Source of the DNA: M55B129 sp034189085
GTDB lineage: Bacteria; Bacillota; Dethiobacteria; DTU022
Direction of reading: 5' to 3'
NCBI GenBank assembly: GCA_034189085.1
Contig: JAXHVH010000008.1
Coordinates: forward strand, 1-64,000
Length of the DNA stretch: 64,000 nucleotides
Below the pieces are notes generated by a model. That model saw nothing but the letters and a program-made list of their open reading frames with translations. It was not told the origin of the DNA and did not search any database. Position 1 is the stretch's first letter. Every line of letters begins with the position of its first letter. Position numbers and translations under genes: made by a program. This document shows positions 26,883 through 35,393 of this stretch, in pieces.

Positions 26883-27137
26883 CAGGCATTCCGTAAATGA
26901 TCTTTGAAAACCATAAAAAAACCTCAAGCGCCAGGGGTTATTGGCCCCCGGCTGAGCCTGAAAGCATGCCACCCGAGTCGTCCCGAAGCCCTCACATGAA
27001 GGTTCGTTTTAGCCGCAGGCACCCGGTGCCCGTGGCCAGGGTATTGCGCTCTTCTTCGCCTTTACCCATTTTTTGCCCTAAAATTGCCTTTTGGCAATAT
27101 TTGGGGCTATATTAAAGGGACATTTACGGAATGCCTG
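26883..27137. repeat. 255-bp element bounded by a perfect 17-bp inverted repeat
   Basis: The outer arms (26883-26899 and 27121-27137) are exact reverse complements beginning CAGGCATTCC, with partial pairing continuing inside. The interior is GC-rich and folds into further hairpins: CTCA...GGGG / CCCC...TGAG (about 26931-26974), GGCAC/GTGCC (about 27019-27031) and GCCC-AAA-TTGCC / GGCAA-TTT-GGGC (about 27070-27110). No convincing protein is encoded and no target-site duplication is visible. It could be a MITE-like element or a large structured RNA; the symmetry leaves the strand open. It lies just upstream of the veg promoter. Confidence 0.7.
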
Positions 27138-27155
27138 CTGATGCAATTCGGTTTC

Positions 27156-27184
27156 TTGACATATTGTCATATATTGTGTTATTA
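27156..27184 (+). promoter_or_regulatory. promoter for veg
   Basis: Perfect TTGACA (27156-27161), 17-base AT-rich spacer, TTATTA (27179-27184). The homologous Bacillus veg promoter is known to be very strong. Confidence 0.65.
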
Positions 27185-27216
27185 TTATTTATAGAATAAT
27201 TATAAGGTGGTTTTAA

Positions 27217-27483
27217 ATGGTGGGCAAAGATGTGCTATTTGAAATCCGTAAAAAGATTGAATCACACCTCGGTGAAAAAATAAAGTTACGGGCCAACAGG
27301 GGCCGGCGTAAGACATTCGAAAAGGAAGGGGTTCTTGAGAGCACCTATCCTTCAATTTTCATCATTAGGGTTGATGAAAATAATTATTATCAGCGGCTTT
27401 CATTTAGTTATGCCGATGTCCTGACAGAGACGGTCGAACTGAGTTTCAATGAGGGAAAACTTCGCCGCACCGTCGGCCTGTAA
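27217..27483 (+). CDS. veg: Veg family protein
   Basis: Encodes 88 residues, the usual length of this small basic beta-rich protein. The GKDVLFEIRKKIESHLGEKI start and the KLRANRGRRKT segment are family hallmarks. In Bacillus Veg is abundant and affects biofilm gene expression. ATG behind AAGGTGG. It lies between rsmA and ispE as in other Firmicutes and is followed by a terminator. Confidence 0.93.
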   Translation: MVGKDVLFEIRKKIESHLGEKIKLRANRGRRKTFEKEGVLESTYPSIFIIRVDENNYYQRLSFSYADVLTETVELSFNEGKLRRTVGL

Positions 27484-27573
27484 GGTTATCATGGTACGAG
27501 GCACGGAGAAAAAATCCTGTTCCAACCAGGAAGCTGGCGATTTAACAGGAAATAAGTTTTAAGTGAGGAATTA

Positions 27574-27604
27574 AAAACCGGGTCATTATGATTCCGGTTT
27601 TTTT
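27574..27604 (+). terminator. terminator after veg
   Basis: Stem AAAACCGG / CCGGTTTT with a 12-base loop and a run of T. Confidence 0.8.
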
Positions 27605-27707
27605 ACTTTTCTTTATCCTGCCATTGTCTTAATCCCGGCAGGATTAGCCGGTCTTTTGTAGAATAGCGAATGCAAACTTCATTGATGTTCCGGAGGGAGG
27701 TGTGAAT

Positions 27708-28223
27708 TTGAAAGCACTGCTAATTGTCGATATGCTTGTTGACTTCATTGATCCGGAGGGAGTGCTCTACATCGGATCGTCGGCGAAGGAACTCGTCCCA
27801 TCAGTAAAGGCCAGGCTTGATCACTTTCGCTCAGCAGGACAGCCGATCGTTTTTATCTGTGATCATCATCTGGAAGATGACAGCGAATTTACAATGTTCC
27901 CCCCTCACGCACTCAGCGGCTCAAAGGGGACTGAGATAATTCCAGAGCTGGCCCCGCTTGACAGGGAGAGGGTTATTTATAAAAGGCGCTACAGTGCCTT
28001 TTTCGGGACCGATCTCGATCTGACCCTCCGGGAGAAAGAGATCCGCGATATCGAACTGGTTGGCTGTGTAACCAATATATGTATCCTGTACACTGCTGCC
28101 CATGCCCGCATGCTCGGTTATAATGTTACTGTGCCAGTTGCTGCAGTGGCAGGTTTTGATCCTGATGGGCATAGTTTTGCCTTGCAGGAGATGGAAAAAA
28201 CGCTGGGGGTTACCTTGGTTTAA
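27708..28223 (+). CDS. isochorismatase-family hydrolase, probable nicotinamidase
   Basis: Encodes 171 residues. The cysteine-hydrolase triad is visible as Asp8 (LIVDMLVDF), Lys92 (VIYKRRYSAF) and Cys120 (VGCVTNICI), and a DHHLEDD segment near 45 could bind the metal. The next gene, 17 bases on, is a nicotinate phosphoribosyltransferase, so deamidation of nicotinamide is the likely reaction. The TTG at 27708, seven bases after GGAGGGAGG, is preferred to the GTG at 27702 that nearly touches that site. The pair is not a standard part of the veg-ispE backbone. Confidence 0.82.
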   Translation: MKALLIVDMLVDFIDPEGVLYIGSSAKELVPSVKARLDHFRSAGQPIVFICDHHLEDDSEFTMFPPHALSGSKGTEIIPELAPLDRERVIYKRRYSAFFGTDLDLTLREKEIRDIELVGCVTNICILYTAAHARMLGYNVTVPVAAVAGFDPDGHSFALQEMEKTLGVTLV

Positions 28224-28240
28224 AGATCTGGAGGCTGCTG

Positions 28241-29281
28241 ATGAAACCATTGGAATTTGTTACCCTGGAAGATATTGCGAAAATAAAAGTGCAGGGAGAT
28301 AAAAGATTTTTTTCGGCCAAATTTGAAGAAATTGAACGGGGATTAACTTCAGACATTTACTTTGTCCGCACCAGGGATCTGCTTCAAGCAATGGGCCTCG
28401 CTGAAACGGAAGTGACCGCGGAGATTTTTACTTCACGCCCGGGAGTGCTGGCCGGAATTGACGAAACTCTCCACCTGTTGAAAGGGAGGGATTTGGAAAT
28501 CTGGTCTCTTCCTGAAGGAACTGAAATGACTGAAAAAGAAGTGGTCATGCGTATTAAAGGCCGCTACGGAGATTTTGGAATTTATGAAACCCCTATGCTT
28601 GGTATACTGTCCAGCTCAAGTGGGTGGGCAACGGGAGCGCGAGCTTGCAAAGAAGCTGCCGGTGAGTGCATGGTTATCTGTTACGGAGCCAGGCATGTTC
28701 ATCCGGCCGTGTCATCAGTGATGGAAAGAGCGGCGGTAATCGGCGGGGTTGATGCCTGCAGCTGTATCCTCGGAGCCTTGCTGCTGGGGAAAAACCCTGT
28801 GGGAACTGTCCCTCATGCCGCTTTCTTAATTGTTGGCGATACGGTAGAACTGGCTAAAGCTTATGATCGTTTTGTCCCCGAGGGTTCTCCCCGTATAATC
28901 CTGGTTGATACTTTTAAAGATGAGCCGGAAGAAGCGTTGAGGGTAGCGGAGGCGCTTGGCAAAAAGCTGGAGGGGATAAGACTTGATACCCCAGGTGAAA
29001 GGGGGGGGGTAACTCCCGCCCTGGTCAAAGAGACACGAATTCGCCTCAATCAGGCCGGATATGGGCACGTCAAGATTGTTGTTTCCGGCGGACTGGATCC
29101 GGAACGCATTGTTGCCCTGGCCGATGCTGGAGCTGACACATTCGGGGTAGGAAGTTATATTTCAGGATCCCCTGCTATCGACATGACCATGGATCTTAAA
29201 GAAGTTCAAGGCCGGGCACTGGCCAAGCGGGGAAGGATTCCGGGCATAACTGAAAATCAACGGCTGATTAAAATCACCTGA
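28241..29281 (+). CDS. pncB: nicotinate phosphoribosyltransferase
   Basis: Encodes 346 residues. It joins nicotinate to PRPP to give NaMN for NAD salvage. The sequence is of the shorter type seen in Clostridia, Thermotoga and archaea: FTSRPGVLAGIDETL, YGARHVHPAV, GTVPHAAFLIVGD, IRLDTPGERGG and VVSGGLDPERI with the phosphate-binding loop. Together with the preceding nicotinamidase-like gene it forms a two-step salvage operon. ispE starts two bases after the stop, so ispE may be co-transcribed. Confidence 0.88.
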   Translation: MKPLEFVTLEDIAKIKVQGDKRFFSAKFEEIERGLTSDIYFVRTRDLLQAMGLAETEVTAEIFTSRPGVLAGIDETLHLLKGRDLEIWSLPEGTEMTEKEVVMRIKGRYGDFGIYETPMLGILSSSSGWATGARACKEAAGECMVICYGARHVHPAVSSVMERAAVIGGVDACSCILGALLLGKNPVGTVPHAAFLIVGDTVELAKAYDRFVPEGSPRIILVDTFKDEPEEALRVAEALGKKLEGIRLDTPGERGGVTPALVKETRIRLNQAGYGHVKIVVSGGLDPERIVALADAGADTFGVGSYISGSPAIDMTMDLKEVQGRALAKRGRIPGITENQRLIKIT

Positions 29282-29282
29282 A

Positions 29283-30176
29283 ATGAAAAAAACATTATTG
29301 CTAAAGGGAGCGGCGAAGGTTAATATCGGACTGACCGTTTTGGGAAAGCGGCCTGATGGATATCATGCCCTGGAATCGGTAATGCAGCAGATTTCTCTTG
29401 CTGATTCCCTTTTATTTGAACCGATTGAGGGAGAAGGTTGTTATTTAAACTGCACAGAGGCAGGATTATCCGGCCCCAACAATTTAGTCTACCGGGCTGC
29501 CGAGCTGCTGAGCAGCCGTTTTGATAACCGTAAAAAAGGAGTCAGGATAACTCTTTATAAGAATATTCCTGTTGAGGCAGGCCTCGCCGGCGGCAGCAGC
29601 GATGCAGCAGCTGCCCTGCACGGTTTGAACTTATTCTGGGAGCTCGGTTTGACCCGTGGGGAACTTCTTTCCTGCGCCGCCATCCTCGGATCTGATGTGC
29701 CCTTTTGTCTTCAGGGTGGAACAGTTCTGGTGCGGGGCCGGGGTGAAGTACTTGAAAGGATGCCTTCTCTTCCTTTTCACTGGGTTGTTCTAGCCCTGCC
29801 CCGGCGGGCGGGAGTGTCAGCTGCTGCTGCATATCGGAATTTTGATCGAAGATACCTGGGAAAACCGGATCTGGGCCCCTTGATTGATGCAGTGCGCAGT
29901 AGCTCAAGAGAAGGCCTGCAGAAATGGATGGCTGGTGAATTCACCAATACCCTGGAAACTGCTCCTCTGCCCGGTTTGCAGCAATCATGGCTTTTGAAGA
30001 AACAACTGCAGTCTTGTGGCTTAAATCCAGCCCTCTCTGGTAGCGGGCCGGCCTTATTTATGCTTTTTGACCATTATAATTCAGCCGGTTCAGCGGCCCG
30101 GGCTGTTGAAAAAGCTGGTGCCAGGTCGTACCTCTGCTGGACTGAGGCCGAAAACAGGGAGTGGTTAAATGTTTAA
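29283..30176 (+). CDS. ispE: 4-diphosphocytidyl-2-C-methyl-D-erythritol kinase
   Basis: Encodes 297 residues of the GHMP kinase family; it carries out the fourth step of the MEP isoprenoid pathway. The N-terminal AKVNIGLTVLGKRPDGYHAL contains the substrate lysine and Asp-Gly-Tyr-His motif, GLAGGSSDAAAAL (about 101-113) is the ATP-binding loop and LSGSGPALF is the third GHMP motif. Its last eight bases overlap the next gene, implying coupling. Confidence 0.95.
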   Translation: MKKTLLLKGAAKVNIGLTVLGKRPDGYHALESVMQQISLADSLLFEPIEGEGCYLNCTEAGLSGPNNLVYRAAELLSSRFDNRKKGVRITLYKNIPVEAGLAGGSSDAAAALHGLNLFWELGLTRGELLSCAAILGSDVPFCLQGGTVLVRGRGEVLERMPSLPFHWVVLALPRRAGVSAAAAYRNFDRRYLGKPDLGPLIDAVRSSSREGLQKWMAGEFTNTLETAPLPGLQQSWLLKKQLQSCGLNPALSGSGPALFMLFDHYNSAGSAARAVEKAGARSYLCWTEAENREWLNV

Positions 30177-30927
30177 TGCTGTAGTGCTGGCCGGCAGCAG
30201 TGAGCCGGAGCTACTTGCTGAAATGCAGGGAGTGCCAAACAAAGCTTTTATTTTACTTAAAGAGAAACCGCTGTTGTCTTACGTCCTGCGAGCGCTGCAT
30301 GGCGCTCCAGTCCTGAATAATATAACCGTCGTTGGACCGCCTGGTGACCTGGAACTTTTGCGCGGTGGCGAAGGCCTGGCCTTCGAAATAATTGACCAGC
30401 AGGAAAGTCTTTTGGCCAACCTGGCGGTGGCATTTGAAACCATGGATCCCGAAAAATTATGCCTGGTGGTGACAGCTGACATTCCCCTGCTTACGGCGGA
30501 TATTGTAGAGAAATTTATTTCTTTCTGTGCCCCTTACGAGGCAGATTTCTACTATCCCATCCTGAGCAGGGAAACCTGCGTTGAGAAATACCCGGAAAAT
30601 ATTCGCACCTATGTTCGTTTGAAAGAGGGGCAGGTAACCGGGGGGAATGCAGTGCTGATCAAACCGGGCTGGTATCTCCAGAATCAAGAACGTCTGGAAA
30701 TGTTCATTTCCTATCGCAAGAAGCCGTTGCAGTTATTCCGTATTTTCCCTCTGACTATGATCATGAAATATCTCCTCAGGAGCCTGTCTGTTCACGATTT
30801 GGAGAAATACCTTTCTGACCTCCTGGGGTTTGAGGCAAAAGCAGTGCTCTGCGACTGCATTGAATTGGGTATTGATGTTGATAAAATTAGTGATCTTGAG
30901 CTGGTCAGAAAAATTATGCATGATTAA
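30169..30927 (+). CDS. MobA-like nucleotidyltransferase
   Basis: Encodes 252 residues with a GT-A nucleotidyltransferase fold: VVLAGSSEPELL at the usual glycine-rich nucleotide loop, VPNKAFILLKEKPLLSYVL as in MobA/GlmU-like enzymes, and LVVTADIPLLTADIV with the metal-binding Asp. The substrate is unknown. The C-terminal third (about 175-252) is less typical, and ends in a helical ELVRKIMHD. Overlapping ispE, it occupies the place of purR in Bacillus; the pairing suggests activation of a phosphorylated small molecule. Not IspD, which lacks this pattern. Confidence 0.78.
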   Translation: MFNAVVLAGSSEPELLAEMQGVPNKAFILLKEKPLLSYVLRALHGAPVLNNITVVGPPGDLELLRGGEGLAFEIIDQQESLLANLAVAFETMDPEKLCLVVTADIPLLTADIVEKFISFCAPYEADFYYPILSRETCVEKYPENIRTYVRLKEGQVTGGNAVLIKPGWYLQNQERLEMFISYRKKPLQLFRIFPLTMIMKYLLRSLSVHDLEKYLSDLLGFEAKAVLCDCIELGIDVDKISDLELVRKIMHD

Positions 30928-31151
30928 ACCATCTGTTCTGGTGGTTCTGCTGGTGCTTATGGCCAAACTTTTTTACAGGCCATTCTGCAAGTAACTTGCC
31001 CCAACTGGTAAAAGCCCGGTTTAATTGGGTGATTATTCATATTTGTGGTGGATCTCCTTTCAATAAGGCAGGGTTTCCCTGCAAATTGTCGAAGTAATAT
31101 CACAAATAATGAAATATATAATAATCCAATGATCCTGGGGGTGTGGTTTGG

Positions 31152-31427
31152 GTGAAAGTGACTGATGTACGTATCAGGAGAATGGTTCAGGAAGGTAAAA
31201 TGAAGGCCATAGTATCAATTACTCTTAACGATCGGTTTGTCGTACATGATGTTCGGGTTATCGAGGGCAATAAGGGGTTGTTTGTTGCTATGCCCAGCAA
31301 ACGAACTCCTAACGGTGAATTCCGTGATATAGCCCATCCTATTAATTCCGAAACGAGAGAGGAAATCCAGCGGTCTGTTCTGGCTGCCTACACCAGGGAA
31401 CTGGAAAATGCAGTTTCAGAAATTTAA
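31152..31427 (+). CDS. spoVG: SpoVG family regulator
   Basis: Encodes 91 residues. MKVTDVRIRR-like start, then MKAIVSITLNDRFVVHDVRV and FVAMPSKRTPNGEFRDIAHP are near-invariant in SpoVG, a small nucleic acid-binding regulator of sporulation and cell-surface genes that also occurs in non-sporulating Firmicutes. GTG at 31152 fits the GGGGGTG site better than the GTG at 31143. Located before glmU as in most Firmicutes. Confidence 0.94.
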   Translation: MKVTDVRIRRMVQEGKMKAIVSITLNDRFVVHDVRVIEGNKGLFVAMPSKRTPNGEFRDIAHPINSETREEIQRSVLAAYTRELENAVSEI

Positions 31428-31512
31428 TTATGTAGCTTCTCCTTTGCTTCTTCCGAGTCGTCTGCAGTATCGTTATTCACACCAGGATCATAAACAACAG
31501 GAGGGACTGCCG

Positions 31513-32514
31513 ATGGAAGATCTCAAGGCTGTTATTCTGGCTGCGGGAGAAGGCACAAGAATGAATTCGCAGTTGCCCAAAGTGCTGCATCGGCTCTGCG
31601 GCAGACCGATGCTTGAATATGTTTTGGAAAGCGCCGCCGCCCTGACGCCGGATATTACAATCGTCGTTGGCTGCGGCGCTTCGCTTGTTCGACAGGCCAT
31701 GGGGAGCAAGTGGCGCTATGTTCACCAGGAGAAATTACTGGGGACCGGCCATGCAGTCCAGCAGGCTGTAGCTCATTTCCCGGCTTCCGGGAAAGTTCTG
31801 GTGCTCTGCGGGGACACCCCCCTGCTGGAACCCGGCTGCCTGGAGAACCTGGTAGGGAGAAGCATGGGACTGGCCGGGGTGGTTGCCACCGCGAAATTAA
31901 CCCGGCCCCATGGTTATGGAAGAATTATCAGAAATAATGAAGGGCTGGTAGAACGCATTGTTGAAGAAAAAGATGCTTCTGAAAAAGAGAAAGAAATATC
32001 GGAGGTAAATACGGGCACATATTGCTTTGATCTTGCCTTGCTTAAGGAATTCCTTCCACAGCTGAACCGTGATAACGCCCAGGGAGAATATTATCTGACG
32101 GATATGGTTGCTTTGCTGAAGGATAATGGTTACCAGGTGGGGGCTGAATTAATCGATGATTTCCGGGTAGGCCTGGGTATCAACAACCGTATCCAGCTGG
32201 CAGAAGCGGAAATAATTTTAAGGGCAAGAATAAACAGGCGCATAATGGCTGGGGGGGTGACCATGCTTGATCCCTCCTCGGTTTTCATAGATGACGATGT
32301 TACAATTGGTCGTGATACTGTTATCGGGCCCGGCTGCTTAATTGAAAAAGGAACGACAATCGGGGAAGAATGCCGTATCGGCCCGGGGGTTCACCTTTCT
32401 GGAGCGGTAATAGGCCATCATGTAGTTATCCAGCATGCGGTAATTAAAGCCTGTGTTGTTGAAGATGAGAAGCAGGTAGGCCCTTACATTTTCCTGGACG
32501 GCGCTTCGGGATAA
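31513..32514 (+). CDS. glmU: UDP-GlcNAc pyrophosphorylase GlmU, C-terminally short
   Basis: Encodes 333 residues, against about 455 for bifunctional GlmU. The pyrophosphorylase domain is complete: LAAGEGTRM (9-17), LPKVLHRLCGRPML, LCGDTPLL, YGRIIRN and EVNTGTYCF. The left-handed beta-helix begins (about 251-325: TIGRDTVIGPGCLI, TIGEECRIGPGV) but stops near VGPYIFLDG, before the acetyltransferase catalytic residues and the C-terminal arm. No continuation is readable in any frame downstream. It could make UDP-GlcNAc from GlcNAc-1-P, but acetylation of GlcN-1-P would need another enzyme. ATG behind ACAGGAGGG. Followed by prs as usual. Confidence 0.85.
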   Translation: MEDLKAVILAAGEGTRMNSQLPKVLHRLCGRPMLEYVLESAAALTPDITIVVGCGASLVRQAMGSKWRYVHQEKLLGTGHAVQQAVAHFPASGKVLVLCGDTPLLEPGCLENLVGRSMGLAGVVATAKLTRPHGYGRIIRNNEGLVERIVEEKDASEKEKEISEVNTGTYCFDLALLKEFLPQLNRDNAQGEYYLTDMVALLKDNGYQVGAELIDDFRVGLGINNRIQLAEAEIILRARINRRIMAGGVTMLDPSSVFIDDDVTIGRDTVIGPGCLIEKGTTIGEECRIGPGVHLSGAVIGHHVVIQHAVIKACVVEDEKQVGPYIFLDGASG

Positions 32515-32711
32515 ATATGGTCAATATTAATGCTGTGGAATAGGCTGCAAGGCAGGAAATTAAAACCTGTAAAGAGAAATGAGAAGAGAAATTAAATGGT
32601 GGTCAGGGGTAATTAACTATATGCACCCTGGCCCGGATCCATATTAAACTGCGTTTTAGCTAAGATTAGCCGACATTAAAAAGTAGGGACAGACTACTGG
32701 CAGGAGGGTTA

Positions 32712-33668
32712 ATGGTGGTAAACGGTGAGGAATTAAAAATATTTTGCGGCAGTGCCAACCGGGAACTTGCTGAAGAGATTGCTGATTATGTGGGAGTTCC
32801 CCTTGGTGATTGTGAAGTTAGCCGCTTCAGTGATGGTGAAATTTCCATCAGTATCAGGGAAAGTGTTCGCGGAACCAATTCATTTTTGATTCAACCACTT
32901 TGCGGGCCGATTAATGAAAGTATCATGGAGTTGTTGATAATGATAGATGCATTGAGACGTGCTTCAGCCAAGGCTGTCAATGCAGTAATCCCTTATTATG
33001 CCTATGCCAGGCAGGACCGCAAGACCAGGGCCCGTGATCCGATTACAGCTAAGCTGCTGGCCGATTTGATCACAGCAGCCGGAGCAAACAGGGTAGTAGC
33101 CATGGATCTGCACGCCGGCCAGATCCAGGGGTTTTTTAATATACCCCTCGATCACCTGACAGCACTGCCCATTCTGGCCAAATATTTTAAGAATAAGCAG
33201 ATCGATAACGGGGTTGTTGTATCTCCCGATCTGGGCGGGGTGACCAGAGCCCGTGATCTTGCCAACCGCCTGATGATGCCCATAGCCATTATCGATAAAA
33301 AACGTCCTGCTCCCAATCAGGCTGAGATTATGCACATTATCGGGGATGTAAAAGGCAAAACTGCTCTTTTTATCGATGATATGATCGATACCGGTGGGAC
33401 TATCACGCTTGGGGCTGAAGCCCTGATGAGAGAAGGAGCAAAAAAGGTGTATGCCTGTTGCACACATCCCGTTTTTTCCGGTCCGGCTTTGAAACGACTC
33501 AGTGATTCCTGTATCACTGAGGTCGTTTACACCAATACAATTCCTGTCGATAAAGGCCTGCTGAAAGGACTGAGAGACTGTTTCAAGGTCCTCTCGGTGG
33601 CGCCTTTGATCGGAGAAGCAATAATCCGCATTCAAAATAAAATTTCTGTCAGTGAGCTTTTTGATTAA
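32712..33668 (+). CDS. prs: ribose-phosphate pyrophosphokinase
   Basis: Encodes 318 residues. It makes PRPP from ribose 5-phosphate and ATP. The signature VVAMDLHAGQIQGFF, the YYAYARQDRK flexible loop and the PRPP loop FIDDMIDTGGT are all present. ATG follows CAGGAGGG. The 197 bases before it contain no gene. glmU-prs-ctc-pth order is the Firmicutes norm. Confidence 0.97.
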   Translation: MVVNGEELKIFCGSANRELAEEIADYVGVPLGDCEVSRFSDGEISISIRESVRGTNSFLIQPLCGPINESIMELLIMIDALRRASAKAVNAVIPYYAYARQDRKTRARDPITAKLLADLITAAGANRVVAMDLHAGQIQGFFNIPLDHLTALPILAKYFKNKQIDNGVVVSPDLGGVTRARDLANRLMMPIAIIDKKRPAPNQAEIMHIIGDVKGKTALFIDDMIDTGGTITLGAEALMREGAKKVYACCTHPVFSGPALKRLSDSCITEVVYTNTIPVDKGLLKGLRDCFKVLSVAPLIGEAIIRIQNKISVSELFD

Positions 33669-33721
33669 GTTGATCTTCGCCACTTACTGCAGTATACTAT
33701 TGCAGAAGGAGGCTGGAATGA

Positions 33722-34408
33722 ATGGAAAGAATGGTTTTGGAAGCACAGGCTCGCCCGCCTTTAACCAAGGGGGAGCGCAATAAAATGCGCAGTGAGGACA
33801 AGGTTCTTGCAGTTATATATGGCAGAGGCGATGATAGTCTGCCCCTGGTTGTGGACGGTCGTGACTTAAGGCAGGTATTATCATCCGGCGGCAGCAACGT
33901 GCTGGTTGATCTGGCTGTAAAATCCAGAGGTAAGAAAACAAAGCAGGAAACGGTCATGTTTAAAGATATCCAGAGGGATATAATCGTTCAGGATCGAATT
34001 CTGCATGTTGATTTTATCAGGATCTCGATGACTGATAAAATCGAAATCTCGGTCCATCTTAATTTTGTTGGGGAACCGGCCGGAATAGCTGATGGCGGAG
34101 TTCTCTCGCTTGTGACCCGGGAAGTTGTTGTAAGGTGTCTGCCCGGTGATATCCCCGAACAGTTTGATGTTGATATTTCCGAGCTGCACATCGGAGACAG
34201 CATCACAGCTGAGACACTGGTCCTTGAGGGGGAGATCGAATTGATTACCCCGCCGGAAACCACGCTGGCCCAGGTGCTGGCACCGATGGCTGAAGAGGAA
34301 CTTGAGCCTGCTGCCAAGGAAGAACTCGAAGCAGGTGAAGAGGCAGCCGGTGAAGAAGGTGCCGAAGAAGAAACTTCTGCTGAAGAAGAGGCGGAAGAAG
34401 AAAACTGA
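33722..34408 (+). CDS. rplY: 50S ribosomal protein L25 / general stress protein Ctc
   Basis: Encodes 228 residues of the long TL5/Ctc type: an N-terminal 5S rRNA-binding L25 domain (to about 95, with VIYGRGDDSLPLVV), then a C-terminal beta domain (about 100-185, VHLNFVGEPAGIADGGVLS). A very acidic Glu/Ala tail (about 190-228) follows. AAGGAGG lies nine bases before the ATG. Confidence 0.93.
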   Translation: MERMVLEAQARPPLTKGERNKMRSEDKVLAVIYGRGDDSLPLVVDGRDLRQVLSSGGSNVLVDLAVKSRGKKTKQETVMFKDIQRDIIVQDRILHVDFIRISMTDKIEISVHLNFVGEPAGIADGGVLSLVTREVVVRCLPGDIPEQFDVDISELHIGDSITAETLVLEGEIELITPPETTLAQVLAPMAEEELEPAAKEELEAGEEAAGEEGAEEETSAEEEAEEEN

Positions 34409-34434
34409 TTTTTGCTTTAACGGTTTTACTTTCA

Positions 34435-34460
34435 CGATGCCCCTTTCAAGAGGGGCATCG
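34435..34460 (+). terminator. hairpin between rplY and pth
   Basis: Perfect 9-bp stem CGATGCCCC / GGGGCATCG with an 8-base loop. The T tract is weak, so read-through into pth is likely. Confidence 0.5.
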
Positions 34461-34505
34461 TCATATTCCAAGCAGTTAAAGGCAAGCGGGAGTGTAAAAT
34501 AAAAT

Positions 34506-35084
34506 ATGAATCTCATTGTCGGGCTTGGTAATCCCGGTAAAAAATATGCCGGTACCAGGCACAATCTTGGTTTCCAGGTAATCGAAGCTTTGTCGCACCG
34601 ACTGAACAGCGGTAAACCTGTCCAGAAATATCATTCTCTCTATGTTTTGACCAGGCATGAGAACGTGGAGGTAGCTCTTGCTCAACCTCTTACTTACATG
34701 AACCTCAGTGGGAAAGCGGTGATAGAATTAGTTGCCAATTTGCATATTGAGCTGCCTGATCTGATGATTGTATGTGATGATCTTGATCTTCCTCCGGGAG
34801 CTATCAGGCTGCGAAAAAAAGGAGGAAGTAGTGGGCACCGTGGGTTGCAGTCGATTATCGATGCTCTGGGAACGACAGAATTTTGTCGACTGCGCATTGG
34901 CATAGGTAAGCCTTCTGGAGAGATAGATAGCAGTGAATATGTCCTGGAGCCTCCAGAGGATTATGACAAAATATTGCTCGGTGATGCTATAGATAGGGCT
35001 GCCGAAGCTGTACTTTGCTACATTGAGGACGATATTGAAAAAGCAATGAATATTTATAATAAGGGGTTGCCGGAAACAGAGTAA
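34506..35084 (+). CDS. pth: peptidyl-tRNA hydrolase
   Basis: Encodes 192 residues. It recycles peptidyl-tRNA released by stalled ribosomes. The motifs GLGNPGKKY (6-14), catalytic His19 in TRHNLGF, QPLTYMNLSG, DDLDLPPG with the catalytic Asp and GSSGHRGLQSI are complete. Normally followed by mfd; here the aroF-pheA and fdhA genes separate them. Confidence 0.96.
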   Translation: MNLIVGLGNPGKKYAGTRHNLGFQVIEALSHRLNSGKPVQKYHSLYVLTRHENVEVALAQPLTYMNLSGKAVIELVANLHIELPDLMIVCDDLDLPPGAIRLRKKGGSSGHRGLQSIIDALGTTEFCRLRIGIGKPSGEIDSSEYVLEPPEDYDKILLGDAIDRAAEAVLCYIEDDIEKAMNIYNKGLPETE

Positions 35085-35120
35085 TGTGATAAACTTTTTC
35101 AAAATACATGTTATCAAAAA

Positions 35121-35393
35121 GCGATGCAGAAGGAAAGTAAGCCGGGAAAGCCGCCCCAGTAGAGAGGCTGGACCGCAGGCTGAAAGTCCGCCGGGTAGGT
35201 TCTCGACTGAAGTTCCCTTCGAAGCTTTCCGCTGAAAACTCTCCTGGGTTAAGTAGGCGTCAACGGTTCTTCCCCGTTACCGGAAGAGGGTATCGGCAAT
35301 AAATGATGAAATGCCCGTACCTGTCAAGTGGATATCAATCAATTTGGGTGGTACCGCGGAACACAATCCGTCCCTTAAGGGCGGATTTTTTAT
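35121..35393 (+). promoter_or_regulatory. T-box leader, probably phenylalanine-responsive
   Basis: Contains a stem I with the conserved AGAGAGG distal motif, a T-box loop GGGTGGTACCGCGG (35346-35359) that reads the tRNA acceptor end, and a terminator AATCCG-CCCTT / AAGGG-CGGATT followed by T. The basal helix of stem I pairs GGAAAG (35132-35137) with CTTTCC (35225-35230), leaving an internal loop whose 3' side begins TTC (35218-35220). That makes UUC (Phe) the likely specifier. It controls aroF-pheA. Confidence 0.85.

Noticed and set aside
26897..27115. 72-residue open frame inside the inverted-repeat element
   Set aside because: Starts inside the left arm, has no ribosome-binding site and follows the hairpins; it looks like a by-product of the structured sequence.
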